Source: Hahella sp. HNIBRBA332 (GTDB lineage: Bacteria > Pseudomonadota > Gammaproteobacteria > Pseudomonadales > Oleiphilaceae). Taken from it: a stretch of DNA of 64,000 bases. The stretch covers positions 6,594,501 to 6,658,500 of the forward strand of contig NZ_CP132203.1 in assembly GCF_030719035.1 (NCBI RefSeq). Direction: 5' to 3'. How positions within the stretch are numbered: the first letter of the stretch is position 1; every line of letters begins with the position of its first letter. This document shows positions 26,408-34,239 of the stretch, piece by piece. The position numbers and the translations under genes are program-made. The notes below the pieces were generated by a model that saw only the letters and a program-made list of their open reading frames with translations, ran no database searches and was not told the DNA's origin.

Positions 26408-27271
26408 ATGTCCGCCCGCCATCCCATTATCGCTCTGACCGGATCTTCCGGCGCCGGCACCACCACGGCCAGCCGCACCATGCAAAAGATCTTTATGGAA
26501 GAGGGCGTGAACGTCGCCATTGTGGAAGGCGACAGTTTTCATCGTTATACCCGCGAACAGATGGCGGAACTGGCCAAGCAGGGGCGCTATGGCCAATGGA
26601 ATCACTTTTCTCTGGCGGCCAATCATATCGATAAACTGGAAGAGCTGTTCTGCGATTACGGTCAGAACGGTCAGGGTCGCTTTCGTCATTATATTCATGA
26701 CGACGATATGGACCTGATTCGGGGCGGCGGCGCGCCGGGCACGTTTACGCCCTGGCAATCGCTGCCCAAACAGACAGATTGCCTGTTTTATGAAGGACTG
26801 CATGGGGGCGTCAGCACCGACGATTACGACATCGCGAGCCATGTGGACTTACTGATCGGAGTAACGCCCATTGTCAATCTGGAGTGGATTCAGAAGATCC
26901 ATCGCGACACTCATGACCGCGGCTATAGCCAGGAAGCGGTGGTGGCGACGATTCTCAATCGTATGGAGGACTACGTGCGTTGTATCGTGCCGCAGTTTTC
27001 CCAGACCCATATCAACTTCCAGCGGGTGCCGACGGTGGATACATCCAATCCCTTCATCATGCGGGAGATTCCCAGTCACGATGAAAGTTTTGTGGTGATC
27101 CGTTTCCGCAATCCCCGGGAAGTGGACTTTCCCTATCTGATCAACATGATCGCCAACGCCTTCGCGTCCCGTCACGATACCCTGGTGGTGCCCGGCAACA
27201 AGCTGGCGCTGGCCATCGATCTGATCATCCGGCCAATGGTGCTGGAGATGATCGAACGCAGCCGGACCTAG
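26408..27271 (+). CDS. prkB: PrkB-like phosphoribulokinase family protein
   Basis: This is a P-loop kinase homologous to phosphoribulokinase, matching E. coli PrkB in size (287 residues) and style. Walker A is ALTGSSGAGTTTASR (about residues 8-22), the substrate region is EGDSFHRYTREQM, and DCLFYEGLHGGV and VDLLIGVTPIVNLEWIQKIHRD follow. I chose the ATG at 26408 because AAGGA precedes it by 9 bases; the open frame begins earlier only at a TTG. No RuBisCO gene is nearby, so a Calvin-cycle role is not indicated, and the true substrate of PrkB proteins is not established. In enteric bacteria prkB sits near crp and yhfA, and both relatives also occur close by here. Confidence 0.85.
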   Translation: MSARHPIIALTGSSGAGTTTASRTMQKIFMEEGVNVAIVEGDSFHRYTREQMAELAKQGRYGQWNHFSLAANHIDKLEELFCDYGQNGQGRFRHYIHDDDMDLIRGGGAPGTFTPWQSLPKQTDCLFYEGLHGGVSTDDYDIASHVDLLIGVTPIVNLEWIQKIHRDTHDRGYSQEAVVATILNRMEDYVRCIVPQFSQTHINFQRVPTVDTSNPFIMREIPSHDESFVVIRFRNPREVDFPYLINMIANAFASRHDTLVVPGNKLALAIDLIIRPMVLEMIERSRT

Positions 27272-27293
27272 CCCTGAAGACCGCTACAGGGCT
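27270..27293. terminator. Weak hairpin between convergent prkB and rhombosortase
   Basis: AGCCCTG (27270-27276) pairs perfectly with CAGGGCT (27287-27293). It lies at the prkB stop and 10 bases before the end of the convergent gene, but no T-run follows on either strand. Confidence 0.35.
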
Positions 27294-27302
27294 GATTCAG
27301 CG

Positions 27303-27893
27303 TCAACGGAATTTACCGAGAAAGCGCACGACCACGGCGATGATGACGCCGCCGAAATAGCCGAGCAGGTGAGCCTGTTCCGCCACCGGGCCGCCGATCA
27401 GGCGCGCAATCTGGCCTTCATCATAGTAAGGCGTCTGCTCCCAGATAATTTTGCCGGTGACGCCGACGAACAGCGCGATCAACACCCAGCGCGGAAAGCG
27501 TCCGCCCCCCAACACGCCAAGCACAAGCAGTCCGTGTAATACGCCAGATAGACCAACATAGGTGCGGGTGGTTTTGTAAAACAGCAATAATCCGATGGAT
27601 ATCAAAAGACTCAGGAGTCCCAGATAGAGGGGGAAGCGCCAGCCTTTGAAATTGTGGTCGAAAGAGTCGTAGATCAGGTAGGCCGCAACGGCGTTCAGGG
27701 CCAGATGAACCCAACTCAGATGCACGAAATGGCCGCTGATCAGACGCCAATAATCGCCGCTCATGATCTCTGGGCGATTGAAATTGAGCAGATAGCCGTA
27801 CCAGTGAGAGAGGACTTGCATTAAAACAAGAAGGGCTGCGAAAAGCAGCCCAATCTTGTTCAACGTCAGGGATAAAGAAATGCGATTACTCAT
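27303..27893 (-). CDS. rrtA: Rhombosortase-type rhomboid intramembrane protease
   Basis: This is a 196-residue polytopic inner-membrane serine protease of the rhomboid superfamily. The catalytic serine is Ser116 in YVGLSGVLHGLL and the catalytic histidine is His175 in EQAHLLGYFGG. The HFVHLSWVHLALN segment (about 55-67) matches the rhomboid His/Asn helix. The GxSGVLHG wording and small size point to the rhombosortase subgroup, which cleaves proteins carrying a C-terminal GlyGly-CTERM tail. No protein in this window has such a tail, so its targets lie elsewhere. The gene is in the same direction as speD, 45 bases downstream. Confidence 0.8.
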   Translation of the reverse strand: MSNRISLSLTLNKIGLLFAALLVLMQVLSHWYGYLLNFNRPEIMSGDYWRLISGHFVHLSWVHLALNAVAAYLIYDSFDHNFKGWRFPLYLGLLSLLISIGLLLFYKTTRTYVGLSGVLHGLLVLGVLGGGRFPRWVLIALFVGVTGKIIWEQTPYYDEGQIARLIGGPVAEQAHLLGYFGGVIIAVVVRFLGKFR

Positions 27894-27938
27894 TTACGCC
27901 TGTTCCGTCGAATCTATACGCCTGTCTTGAAGACTTGA

Positions 27939-28733
27939 TCAATAAGGCATATTACGGGAATAGAAGATCTCCAGCATTTCCTTTTGCAGTCGTTCCCTGA
28001 TGTTGGAGGCTTCGTTGGCCGTCAGCTCGCTGATGCCGGTTCCAAACAGATAATTATCCAGGTTGAATTCCTTCAGAATCATCTTGGTGTGGAACAGGTT
28101 CTCCTGATACACGTTCACGTCGATCATCTGATAGGCTTCCTGCGTGTCTTCACTGAGGAAGTTTTGAATCGAGTTGATGTCGTGGTCGATGTACAGCTTG
28201 GCGCCGTCGATGTCACGAGTGAAACCGCGTACGCGGTAGTCGATGGTGACAATATCGGAATCGAAGCTGTGAATCAGGTAGTTCAACGCTTTCAACGGGG
28301 AGATCAGACCGCAGGTGGACACATCGATGTCCGCTCGGAAGGTGCTGATGCCGTTATCGGGATGACTCTCCGGATAGGTGTGTACGGTCACATGGCTTTT
28401 ATCCAGGTGAGCAACCACCGCATCGGGCAGCGGTCCGGGCGACTCTTCGCTGGAGTCAGCCGGCGGGGGCACTTCGTGTTCGGCGATCAGCATGGTGACG
28501 CTGGCGCCGTGTGGATCATAATCCTGCCTGGATACGTTAAGAATGTGGGCTCCGATAATTTCCACAACGTCGGTCAGAATTTGTGTGAGGCGCTCGGCAT
28601 TATATTGCTCATCAATATAAGCAATATATTCCTGTCGGTGTTTCTCCGATTGCGCGTAGCAAATGTCGTAAATATTGAAACTTAGCGATTTCGTCAGATT
28701 GTTGAAACCGTGGAGTTTGAGCTTTTCAGACAT
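27939..28733 (-). CDS. speD: S-adenosylmethionine decarboxylase proenzyme
   Basis: This enzyme decarboxylates S-adenosylmethionine to supply the aminopropyl donor for spermidine synthesis. It is of the E. coli (class 1A) type. The proenzyme cuts itself before Ser113 in DKSHVTVHTYPESHP to make the pyruvoyl cofactor. LHGFNNLTKSLSFNIYDICY at the N-terminus and VSTCGLISPLKALNYLIHSFD are characteristic, and the 264-residue length equals that of E. coli SpeD. It lies upstream of the rhombosortase gene and next to the OsmC and crp genes, an order also seen in Pseudomonas as I recall. No spermidine synthase is visible here. Confidence 0.95.
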   Translation of the reverse strand: MSEKLKLHGFNNLTKSLSFNIYDICYAQSEKHRQEYIAYIDEQYNAERLTQILTDVVEIIGAHILNVSRQDYDPHGASVTMLIAEHEVPPPADSSEESPGPLPDAVVAHLDKSHVTVHTYPESHPDNGISTFRADIDVSTCGLISPLKALNYLIHSFDSDIVTIDYRVRGFTRDIDGAKLYIDHDINSIQNFLSEDTQEAYQMIDVNVYQENLFHTKMILKEFNLDNYLFGTGISELTANEASNIRERLQKEMLEIFYSRNMPY

Positions 28734-29091
28734 CTCAGACCCTCAGTAGATTTGCTGTTCAACACATCGCCGGAAGATCCGGCGCCTACATTCACACAGT
28801 GTTCAGACCTGCTCTTCAGACAATCCGGCGAAACCGGAGAATGCGCCGGACGACTGCCCGGAAAAGAGGTCCCGGACGGCATTTGTCCCGGCTGCGGAAA
28901 AGCCGCATATTATGCAGGCTATGATAGCCCTTGGATAGTGCAATTTAATGTCGCGTTTATGAGTTTTTCTTATTAAAACCGGGCGAGCGATTAGCAACTT
29001 CATTAAACGGGCGCCTCATTACGCCCGTATAAAGAGTAATCGATGGTGACAGTGTAAATATTTGAGGCTGGTGGAGTTTTTGAAACGGCGC
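28734..29091. other. Intergenic region upstream of speD
   Basis: I see no gene in these 358 bases. Two GC-rich hairpins fall in the probable speD leader: CGCCGGA (28769-28775) with TCCGGCG (28779-28785), and TCCGG-CGAAA-CCGGA at about 28824-28838. The part from about 28905 to 29060 is AT-rich and probably contains the speD promoter and the end of the OsmC transcript. Confidence 0.5.
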
Positions 29092-29523
29092 TTACAGGGC
29101 GTCCTCAGGGGCGCGAATTTCAAAGTCGTGGGTGATCTCCACGCCGCCTTTTTCCAGCATGATGGAGGCGGAGCAATATTTCTCAGCGGATAGGTCCACG
29201 GCGCGTTTTACCACTGGATCACGCAGATCTCTGCCGGTGACGATGAAATGGATATGGATCTTGGTGAACACGGCGGGAACAGCGTCGGCGCGCTCCGCAG
29301 TGATTTCCGCCACGCAGTCGGTCACGTCGGCGCGGGCTTTTGTCAGGATGCTCATGACGTCAAAAGAGGTGCAGCCGCCAAGCCCCAGCAGTAACATTTC
29401 CATCGGGCGCGGGCCTTGATTCTGACCGCCGTGATCGGGAGGGCCGTCCATCACCACGTCATGGCCGGAGCCGGTCTTTCCGATGAACTTGGCGTCGCCG
29501 CCCCAGGTAATGGTCGCTTTCAT
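29092..29523 (-). CDS. OsmC family protein (YhfA-like)
   Basis: This is a 143-residue OsmC-superfamily protein, related to thiol-dependent peroxidases. The reactive cysteine pair is LLLGLGGCTSFDVMSIL and the second cysteine lies in AEKYCSASIML, the usual spacing. It resembles the YhfA branch, which is found beside crp in many gammaproteobacteria; here it is divergent from crp. Whether YhfA proteins reduce peroxides in the cell is not settled. It is read toward speD but 358 bases separate them, so they may be separately transcribed. Confidence 0.88.
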   Translation of the reverse strand: MKATITWGGDAKFIGKTGSGHDVVMDGPPDHGGQNQGPRPMEMLLLGLGGCTSFDVMSILTKARADVTDCVAEITAERADAVPAVFTKIHIHFIVTGRDLRDPVVKRAVDLSAEKYCSASIMLEKGGVEITHDFEIRAPEDAL

Positions 29524-30059
29524 CTCATACTCCCACTGGATTTTCTGACTCGCTATGGCCGCAACTGCGCGGGGCGGTCAGAGTAGCATAACTCCTTGTC
29601 GTGGAAAATATTTCACAAAAGATGGTCTATACTGTGGTTAGTAACCTGCAGTAAACGTCTGTAGCCGGATTTTTTCGCCCGGTTGTCGCATGGCGGCGCA
29701 ATAAAATGGCCGGCGTCTGAAAAACTGAAATGCGGAAATTTAAAAGGCCGGCTGGCGAAGTATTCACACTTATGTGATCCAGGCCGCATTGACGCCCCAT
29801 GACCTCCATCAGGCGCAGGGGGAAGGGCGGGGCGTCTCTTGCCTAAAGTGATTATTCGTGCTTAATTTAGGGAACATCTTGATAATTAAGCGGTTGCGGC
29901 CAAGCGCCGATCGGCTTCGGAGCGACTCCAACGCGCCGGATACCGGAGTCGAAACGCCTGTGATGGTTATTAAACAATTAGAAAAACGTTATACCGAACT
30001 CAGCGAAACATCCAAGGCGGATAAGTTTCTGCGCCAAAGGTAATGAATGGGACATTAAC
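29524..30059. other. Long crp leader/intergenic region
   Basis: These 536 bases between divergent yhfA-like and crp genes contain no convincing gene. A 61-codon frame starting with GTG at 29858 ends just before crp but has no ribosome site and reads as random sequence. A CRP-like operator and a -10 element lie at 29603-29634. Confidence 0.55.
29603..29634 (+). promoter_or_regulatory. Candidate CRP/Vfr operator with -10 element
   Basis: TGGAA-AATATT-TCACA (29603-29618) matches the TGTGA-N6-TCACA consensus fully in the right half and three of five bases in the left. TATACT (29629-29634) follows as a good -10, with no usual -35. Autoregulation by CRP or Vfr is known in relatives, so a self-controlled crp promoter is plausible. 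The placement is unproven. Confidence 0.35.
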
Positions 30060-30707
30060 ATGGTCACGATTGCTAAACCGGTCGAGCATAAAACCAAACA
30101 TCTGGATTACTTCCTGTCGCAGTGCCATCGTCGCCGCTATCCCAGCAAAAGCACCATTATATATGCTGGCGATAAGAGCGATTCACTGTTTTACATCGTC
30201 AAAGGGTCCGTGACGGTCATCATCGAAGACGACGATGGTCGTGAAATGATCATGGCGTATCTGAACGCCGGAGACTTTTTTGGCGAGATGGGGTTGTTCG
30301 ATCAGGATCAAATGGGTTCCCGCAGTGCATGGGTCAAAGCCAAGACCGAGTGCGAAGTGGCGGAGATCAGCTACACGAAATTTCGTGAAATTGCTCAAGA
30401 AGACCCCCGCGTACTGTATTTCATTGGCGAGCAAATGGCCTCGCGCTTACGCCAGACCACCCGGAAAGTGGGGGACCTCGCGTTTCTCGACGTGACGGGG
30501 CGGGTCGCGCGCACCCTGCTTGACCTGTGTAAAGAGCCGGACGCGATGACGCACCCGGACGGAATGCAAATCAAAATCACCCGCCAGGAAATCGGGCGCA
30601 TTGTCGGTTGCTCACGGGAAATGGTCGGCCGCGTGCTGAAGGCGCTTGAGGATCAGGGGCTGGTGCAGGTCAAAGGGAAAACCATGGTGGTGTACGGCAC
30701 CCGATAA
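30060..30707 (+). CDS. crp: CRP/Vfr-type cAMP-dependent regulator
   Basis: This is a 215-residue global transcription regulator. The cyclic-nucleotide domain (about 15-130) holds the phosphate-binding cassette AGDFFGEMGLFDQDQMGSRSAWVKAKT, listed here in parts as GEMGLFD and RSAWVKA, followed by the dimer helix. The C-terminal winged helix has the recognition helix in ITRQEIGRIVGCSREMVGRVLK, essentially that of CRP/Vfr. The residues that contact cAMP (Gly-Glu and Arg-Ser) are present. It is preceded by a long leader with a candidate self-operator and followed by a strong terminator, so it is a single-gene unit. It probably influences catabolism and, by analogy with Vfr, surface behaviour. Confidence 0.95.
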   Translation: MVTIAKPVEHKTKHLDYFLSQCHRRRYPSKSTIIYAGDKSDSLFYIVKGSVTVIIEDDDGREMIMAYLNAGDFFGEMGLFDQDQMGSRSAWVKAKTECEVAEISYTKFREIAQEDPRVLYFIGEQMASRLRQTTRKVGDLAFLDVTGRVARTLLDLCKEPDAMTHPDGMQIKITRQEIGRIVGCSREMVGRVLKALEDQGLVQVKGKTMVVYGTR

Positions 30708-30731
30708 CTTTCTCCAGATAATCGGAACTAT

Positions 30732-30758
30732 AAAAAACGGCGCACTGCGCCGTTTTTT
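30732..30758. terminator. Rho-independent terminator after crp
   Basis: Twelve-base perfect arms AAAAAACGGCGC (30732-30743) and GCGCCGTTTTTT (30747-30758) close a three-base loop. It has T-runs on both strands and could stop transcription in either direction. Confidence 0.9.
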
Positions 30759-30929
30759 TCGCTCTATTGCTTTGAGCCCTCATCAATGACGTCAAAATCA
30801 GGTCGCCCTGGATAGCCGAGTCGAGTAAGCGCAGTACTGTTCCGCATAGATGAATACGTTGAGGTTATAAAAGCGTCAGTTCTTCTGCGGCGGGATAGAA
30901 GCCTGTCTATAAAAGGAGGTATTTAGAAA

Positions 30930-31046
30930 ATGTGTTATTTGCAGGAGACCACCATAGGGGGCGGCAACGAAACCGGCGTTCCCTCGCCGGTGAACCGGGA
31001 ATTCGGCAATGCTCAATTTCTCCAGAAAGGTTTGCCGGCTTCCTGA
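30930..31046 (+). CDS. Possible 38-residue small protein
   Basis: A short open frame starts at an ATG preceded by an unusually strong AAAAGGAGG (30911-30919), about 10 bases upstream. It would encode a 38-residue peptide beginning MCYLQETTIGGG and ending KGLPAS. It resembles nothing I recognise and has no membrane segment. Its 3' end overlaps the end of the DUF1127 gene on the other strand, and a GC hairpin (30972-30991) lies inside it that could instead be the DUF1127 terminator. The ribosome site is the only positive evidence. Confidence 0.22.
   Translation: MCYLQETTIGGGNETGVPSPVNREFGNAQFLQKGLPAS
30972..30991 (-). terminator. Possible terminator of the DUF1127 gene
   Basis: ACCGGCG (30972-30978) pairs with CGCCGGT (30985-30991) around a six-base loop, 22 bases past the DUF1127 stop; TTT follows on the minus strand. 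The T-run is short. Confidence 0.4.
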
Positions 31047-31222
31047 CGCCGATCCTCTTCGGTAATTCCCAGATCCCTGAGCAGGTGGTCATTCAGATTA
31101 GCCAGCTCGCGCCGGGTTCTGGCCTGCTTTCTCCATCGCCGTGTTAATTTTTTCAGTTTGGTTAGTAAATCTAATGTCTCTGCTTGCTGTGCGTTCTGTG
31201 CTAATCTGATTGCGGTTTTCAT
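31013..31222 (-). CDS. DUF1127 small protein (YjiS-like)
   Basis: This is a 69-residue basic protein of the DUF1127 family. The conserved block TRRELANLNDHLLRDLGIT (about residues 37-55) is diagnostic. The N-terminal part is a charged helix. In other bacteria small DUF1127 proteins affect RNA turnover and phosphate or carbon metabolism, but no general function is agreed. AGGAGG lies 8 bases before the ATG. It is divergent from a GcvA-like LysR gene, 86 bases away, and such pairs recur, so that regulator probably controls it. Confidence 0.88.
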   Translation of the reverse strand: MKTAIRLAQNAQQAETLDLLTKLKKLTRRWRKQARTRRELANLNDHLLRDLGITEEDRRQEAGKPFWRN

Positions 31223-31308
31223 ATCTGGCCTCCTGTGTTGTGAAAATAGTACGGCGGCTAGACTTGGCGTTAAAACGATATGTCCTAATTCATGGATTAG
31301 TAAAACTT

Positions 31309-32232
31309 ATGAGTAGGTTGGTTCATCAGTTAAAGTCTCTGTGGGTGCTGGATGTGGTGTTGCGCACTGGCTCATTTACGGCGGCGGCGGAAAGACTGAG
31401 CGTAACCCAGTCGGCGGTCAGTCAGCATGTTAAGGCGCTGGAAGAAGAGTTCGGCCCCTTGTTTGAGCGCGGCGCAAGGAGTCTGATGCCAACGCAGACG
31501 GCGTTACGACTGGGGCCGCACCTACGCAAGGGGTTCGATCATCTGGAGGAGGGGGTGGAGACGATTCGCCGTTGCTGCAACCAGGTTACCGTCAGCGTAT
31601 TGCCGTCCTTCGCCAGCGCCTGGTTGATTCCTCGATTGCATAAATTCAACGCTGAGTTTCCCGACATTGATATCCGCATCGCCATGTCCAATGAGGTGGT
31701 GGACTTCCGCGATGTAGATGTGGACGCCGGCATACGTTTCAGCTCCCGCACCTTTCCCGAACTGATTGTGAAAGATCTGGCGGAAGAGGAAATCTTTCTC
31801 GCTGCGAGCCCGGAGCTGGCCAAGGGGATTGGTAGCGACCTGCGCGTGCTGAAAGATCATGTCTTGGTGGACTCCGATGCGCCGGACAGCTTCAACTGGA
31901 GCGCCTGGAAGAGAGCCGCGGGACATCCCGATCTGGAGCCGCGCCGCCGCATTATTATTTCTGACTCCAGTCAGGTGATTCGTCTTGCCTTGGCGGGGCA
32001 GGCCGTCGCTTTGGTGCGCAGAATACTGGTGCAGGAAGAGCTGAATGCCGGGAGGTTGGTCAGACTGTTCGATTTTAGTCTGAAGATAGATCAGCGCTAT
32101 TTACTGGTCATGCCTACGCGTTCCCGTGGTAATGCGGCGTTAAGGCATTTTACGCAATGGTTGCAGCAGGAGATTGAAGCGGCGTCGGCGCCGCAACAAG
32201 ACGGGTCTGGTATTCATCCGACAGGCAAATAG
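31309..32232 (+). CDS. LysR-family regulator (GcvA-like)
   Basis: This is a 307-residue LysR-type transcription regulator. The N-terminal winged helix has SLWVLDVVLRTGSFTAAAERL and SVTQSAVSQHVKALEEEFG, and LPSFASAWLIPRLHKF at the start of the effector domain is the GcvA-group signature. I chose the ATG at 31309 because the helix-turn-helix normally begins about 10-15 residues in; the open frame extends 33 codons further with no ribosome site. It is divergent from the DUF1127 gene. The ligand is unknown. Confidence 0.88.
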   Translation: MSRLVHQLKSLWVLDVVLRTGSFTAAAERLSVTQSAVSQHVKALEEEFGPLFERGARSLMPTQTALRLGPHLRKGFDHLEEGVETIRRCCNQVTVSVLPSFASAWLIPRLHKFNAEFPDIDIRIAMSNEVVDFRDVDVDAGIRFSSRTFPELIVKDLAEEEIFLAASPELAKGIGSDLRVLKDHVLVDSDAPDSFNWSAWKRAAGHPDLEPRRRIIISDSSQVIRLALAGQAVALVRRILVQEELNAGRLVRLFDFSLKIDQRYLLVMPTRSRGNAALRHFTQWLQQEIEAASAPQQDGSGIHPTGK

Positions 32233-32258
32233 CTTCTTACTATTCATTTTCCTGCGTC

Positions 32259-32287
32259 GACAGGACCTGCGTATGGCTGGTCCTGTC
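32259..32287. terminator. Hairpin between convergent LysR gene and trpC
   Basis: Perfect nine-base arms GACAGGACC (32259-32267) and GGTCCTGTC (32279-32287) enclose an 11-base loop. TTT follows on the plus strand. It sits between two genes that end toward each other. Confidence 0.6.
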
Positions 32288-32301
32288 TTTCACAGTTGCG
32301 G

Positions 32302-33099
32302 TCAGAGAAACAGCTCGCGCAATTTCGCCCCAGGGTCGTCCGCGCGCATGAAGGACTCGCCCACCAGGAATGTATTAACCCGGTGGTGCTGCATCAAGGC
32401 CACATCTTCTGGCGTATGGATGCCGCTTTCCGTCACGACAATGCGGTCTTCCGGGATGCGGTCCAACAGGTTGATGGTTGTATCAAGGGATACCTCAAAG
32501 GTGTGCAGATCGCGGTTGTTGATGCCAACCAACGGCGTATTCAACTCCAAAGCGTATTCCAGCTCCTGGGCGTTATGCACTTCCACCAGTACGTCCAGAT
32601 CAATCTCCCTGGCCTTGGCGCAATAGCTCTTCATTTGCTGCGGCGTCAGCGCTGCAGCGATCAACAGAATACAGTCCGCATTGAGCAGGCGACTTTCATA
32701 TACCTGATACTCATCCACGATGAAATCCTTGCGCAGCACTGGCAGAGACGTAGCGCTGCGAGCCTGAATCAGGTATTGGTCAGCGCCCTGAAAGAAATCA
32801 ATATCAGTGAGAACGGAAAGGCAGGCGGCTCCGCCTTGTTCATAGCTTTTGGCGATGGCTTCGGGATCGAAATTTTCCCGAATCACCCCCTTGCTGGGAG
32901 AGGCCTTCTTGATCTCAGCGATGACCGCCGGGGCATTGTGCTGAAACCGCTTTTCGATGGCGCGGGCGAAGCCGCGCACCGGGCCCGCCCGGTGCAGGCC
33001 GTCTTTCAGAACGGACAAAGGCTGGCGCAACTTGAGCGCTTCCACTTCCTGTTTCTTACGGTCAATGATCTTTCTCAGAATCGTAGGCGTGTCGTTCAT
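32302..33099 (-). CDS. trpC: Indole-3-glycerol phosphate synthase
   Basis: This enzyme closes the indole ring of tryptophan from the anthranilate-derived CdRP. It is a 265-residue TIM barrel of the stand-alone kind, not fused to TrpF. Diagnostic segments are VIAEIKKASPSKGVI, LSVLTDIDFFQG, LRKDFIVDEYQVYESR and VGINNRDLHTFEVSL, with VTESGIHTPEDV near the end. The catalytic lysines and glutamates of the family are present in these motifs. It is the last gene of the trpE-G-D-C run and is 10 bases after trpD. Confidence 0.96.
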   Translation of the reverse strand: MNDTPTILRKIIDRKKQEVEALKLRQPLSVLKDGLHRAGPVRGFARAIEKRFQHNAPAVIAEIKKASPSKGVIRENFDPEAIAKSYEQGGAACLSVLTDIDFFQGADQYLIQARSATSLPVLRKDFIVDEYQVYESRLLNADCILLIAAALTPQQMKSYCAKAREIDLDVLVEVHNAQELEYALELNTPLVGINNRDLHTFEVSLDTTINLLDRIPEDRIVVTESGIHTPEDVALMQHHRVNTFLVGESFMRADDPGAKLRELFL

Positions 33100-33109
33100 A
33101 GGTTGACCT

Positions 33110-34150
33110 TTATTCCTCTTCCTTAAAGCAGGCCGAAAAACTGGCCAGCTCTTTTAGTTTAGCAAAGGCCAGCCCGGAACCAATCGCGTCCTGGGCCATT
33201 TCCACGCCTTCTTGGAAGGAGCGGGCCAGGTCTGCGGCGTAAATCGCCGCCCCGGCGTTCAGGGCGACAATATCCCGGGCTTTTTGTGACGTTTGATCCG
33301 TCGCTTTGGTCAGCGCTGCTTCAATCAGTTTCAGGCTTTCCTCGGCGCTGGTCACGGTCAGGCCGTCCAGAGAGCGGCGCATGATTCCTGCGTCTTCTGG
33401 AGTAAGCGTGTATTCGGTGATTTTACCGTCTTTCAGTTCCGCCACGTGGGTTTCGCAGGCGAGACTGATTTCGTCCAGGCCGTCCGCGGCGGAGACAACC
33501 AGAACGTGCGTGCTGCCCAGCCGTTGCAGGACTTCCGCCAGCGGCAGGCACAGCAATGGGTTGAATACGCCGATGACCTGTTTGGTCACGCCGGCGGGGT
33601 TGGTCAGGGGGCCGAGCATGTTGAAGATGGTGCGGATGCCCATTTCCCGTCGAGGCCCGATCGCGTGCTTCATGGCGCTGTGGTGGGCCGGGGCGAACAG
33701 AAAACCAACGCCGATTTCCTTGATGGCGCGGGCGACCTGCTCGGTGTTCATATCCAGGTTGATCCCGGCGGCTTCCAGTACGTCGGCGCTGCCGGAGCGG
33801 CTGCTGACGCTGCGGTTGCCGTGCTTGGCGACTTTACCGCCGGCGGCGGCCACCACGAAGGCGGCGGCGGTGCTGACGTTGAACAGGTTGGAGCCATCGC
33901 CCCCGGTGCCGCAGGTGTCCACCAGGTGTGGATCATTGATGTCGACTTTGCTGGCCAGCTGGCGCATGACCTGGGCGGCGCCGGTGATTTCGCCGACGCT
34001 TTCACTTTTGAATCTCAGCGCCACCAAGAACCCGCCAATCTGTGCGGGAGTGGCCTGTCCGGTCATGATCTGCTGCATGACCTCAATCATTTCTTCGGTG
34101 GTGAGGTCTTTTCTATCGACAACTTTGGCGATAGCGGCTTTGATATCCAT
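33110..34150 (-). CDS. trpD: Anthranilate phosphoribosyltransferase
   Basis: This enzyme adds phosphoribose from PRPP to anthranilate. The 346-residue protein has the PRPP-binding VDTCGTGGDGSNLFNVST, the KHGNRSVSSRSGSADVLEA segment and the FAPAHHSAMKHAIGPRREMGIRTIFN region in the order expected. DGLDEISL near the C-terminal third is the metal-binding DE-type site. It is separated from trpG by 89 bases and from trpC by 10, so it may have its own ribosome loading. Confidence 0.96.
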   Translation of the reverse strand: MDIKAAIAKVVDRKDLTTEEMIEVMQQIMTGQATPAQIGGFLVALRFKSESVGEITGAAQVMRQLASKVDINDPHLVDTCGTGGDGSNLFNVSTAAAFVVAAAGGKVAKHGNRSVSSRSGSADVLEAAGINLDMNTEQVARAIKEIGVGFLFAPAHHSAMKHAIGPRREMGIRTIFNMLGPLTNPAGVTKQVIGVFNPLLCLPLAEVLQRLGSTHVLVVSAADGLDEISLACETHVAELKDGKITEYTLTPEDAGIMRRSLDGLTVTSAEESLKLIEAALTKATDQTSQKARDIVALNAGAAIYAADLARSFQEGVEMAQDAIGSGLAFAKLKELASFSACFKEEE

Positions 34151-34239
34151 GGCGCAATTCCTCGTAGTTTTTAGACTATGTTGTTTTCTTATCCGGCGCG
34201 CAATTAAACCTAAGCTTACGCCGTTGGCTGATCTCTGGC

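Noticed and set aside
29858..30043. 61-codon frame just before crp
   Set aside because: GTG start without a ribosome site and no recognisable composition; treated as leader sequence.
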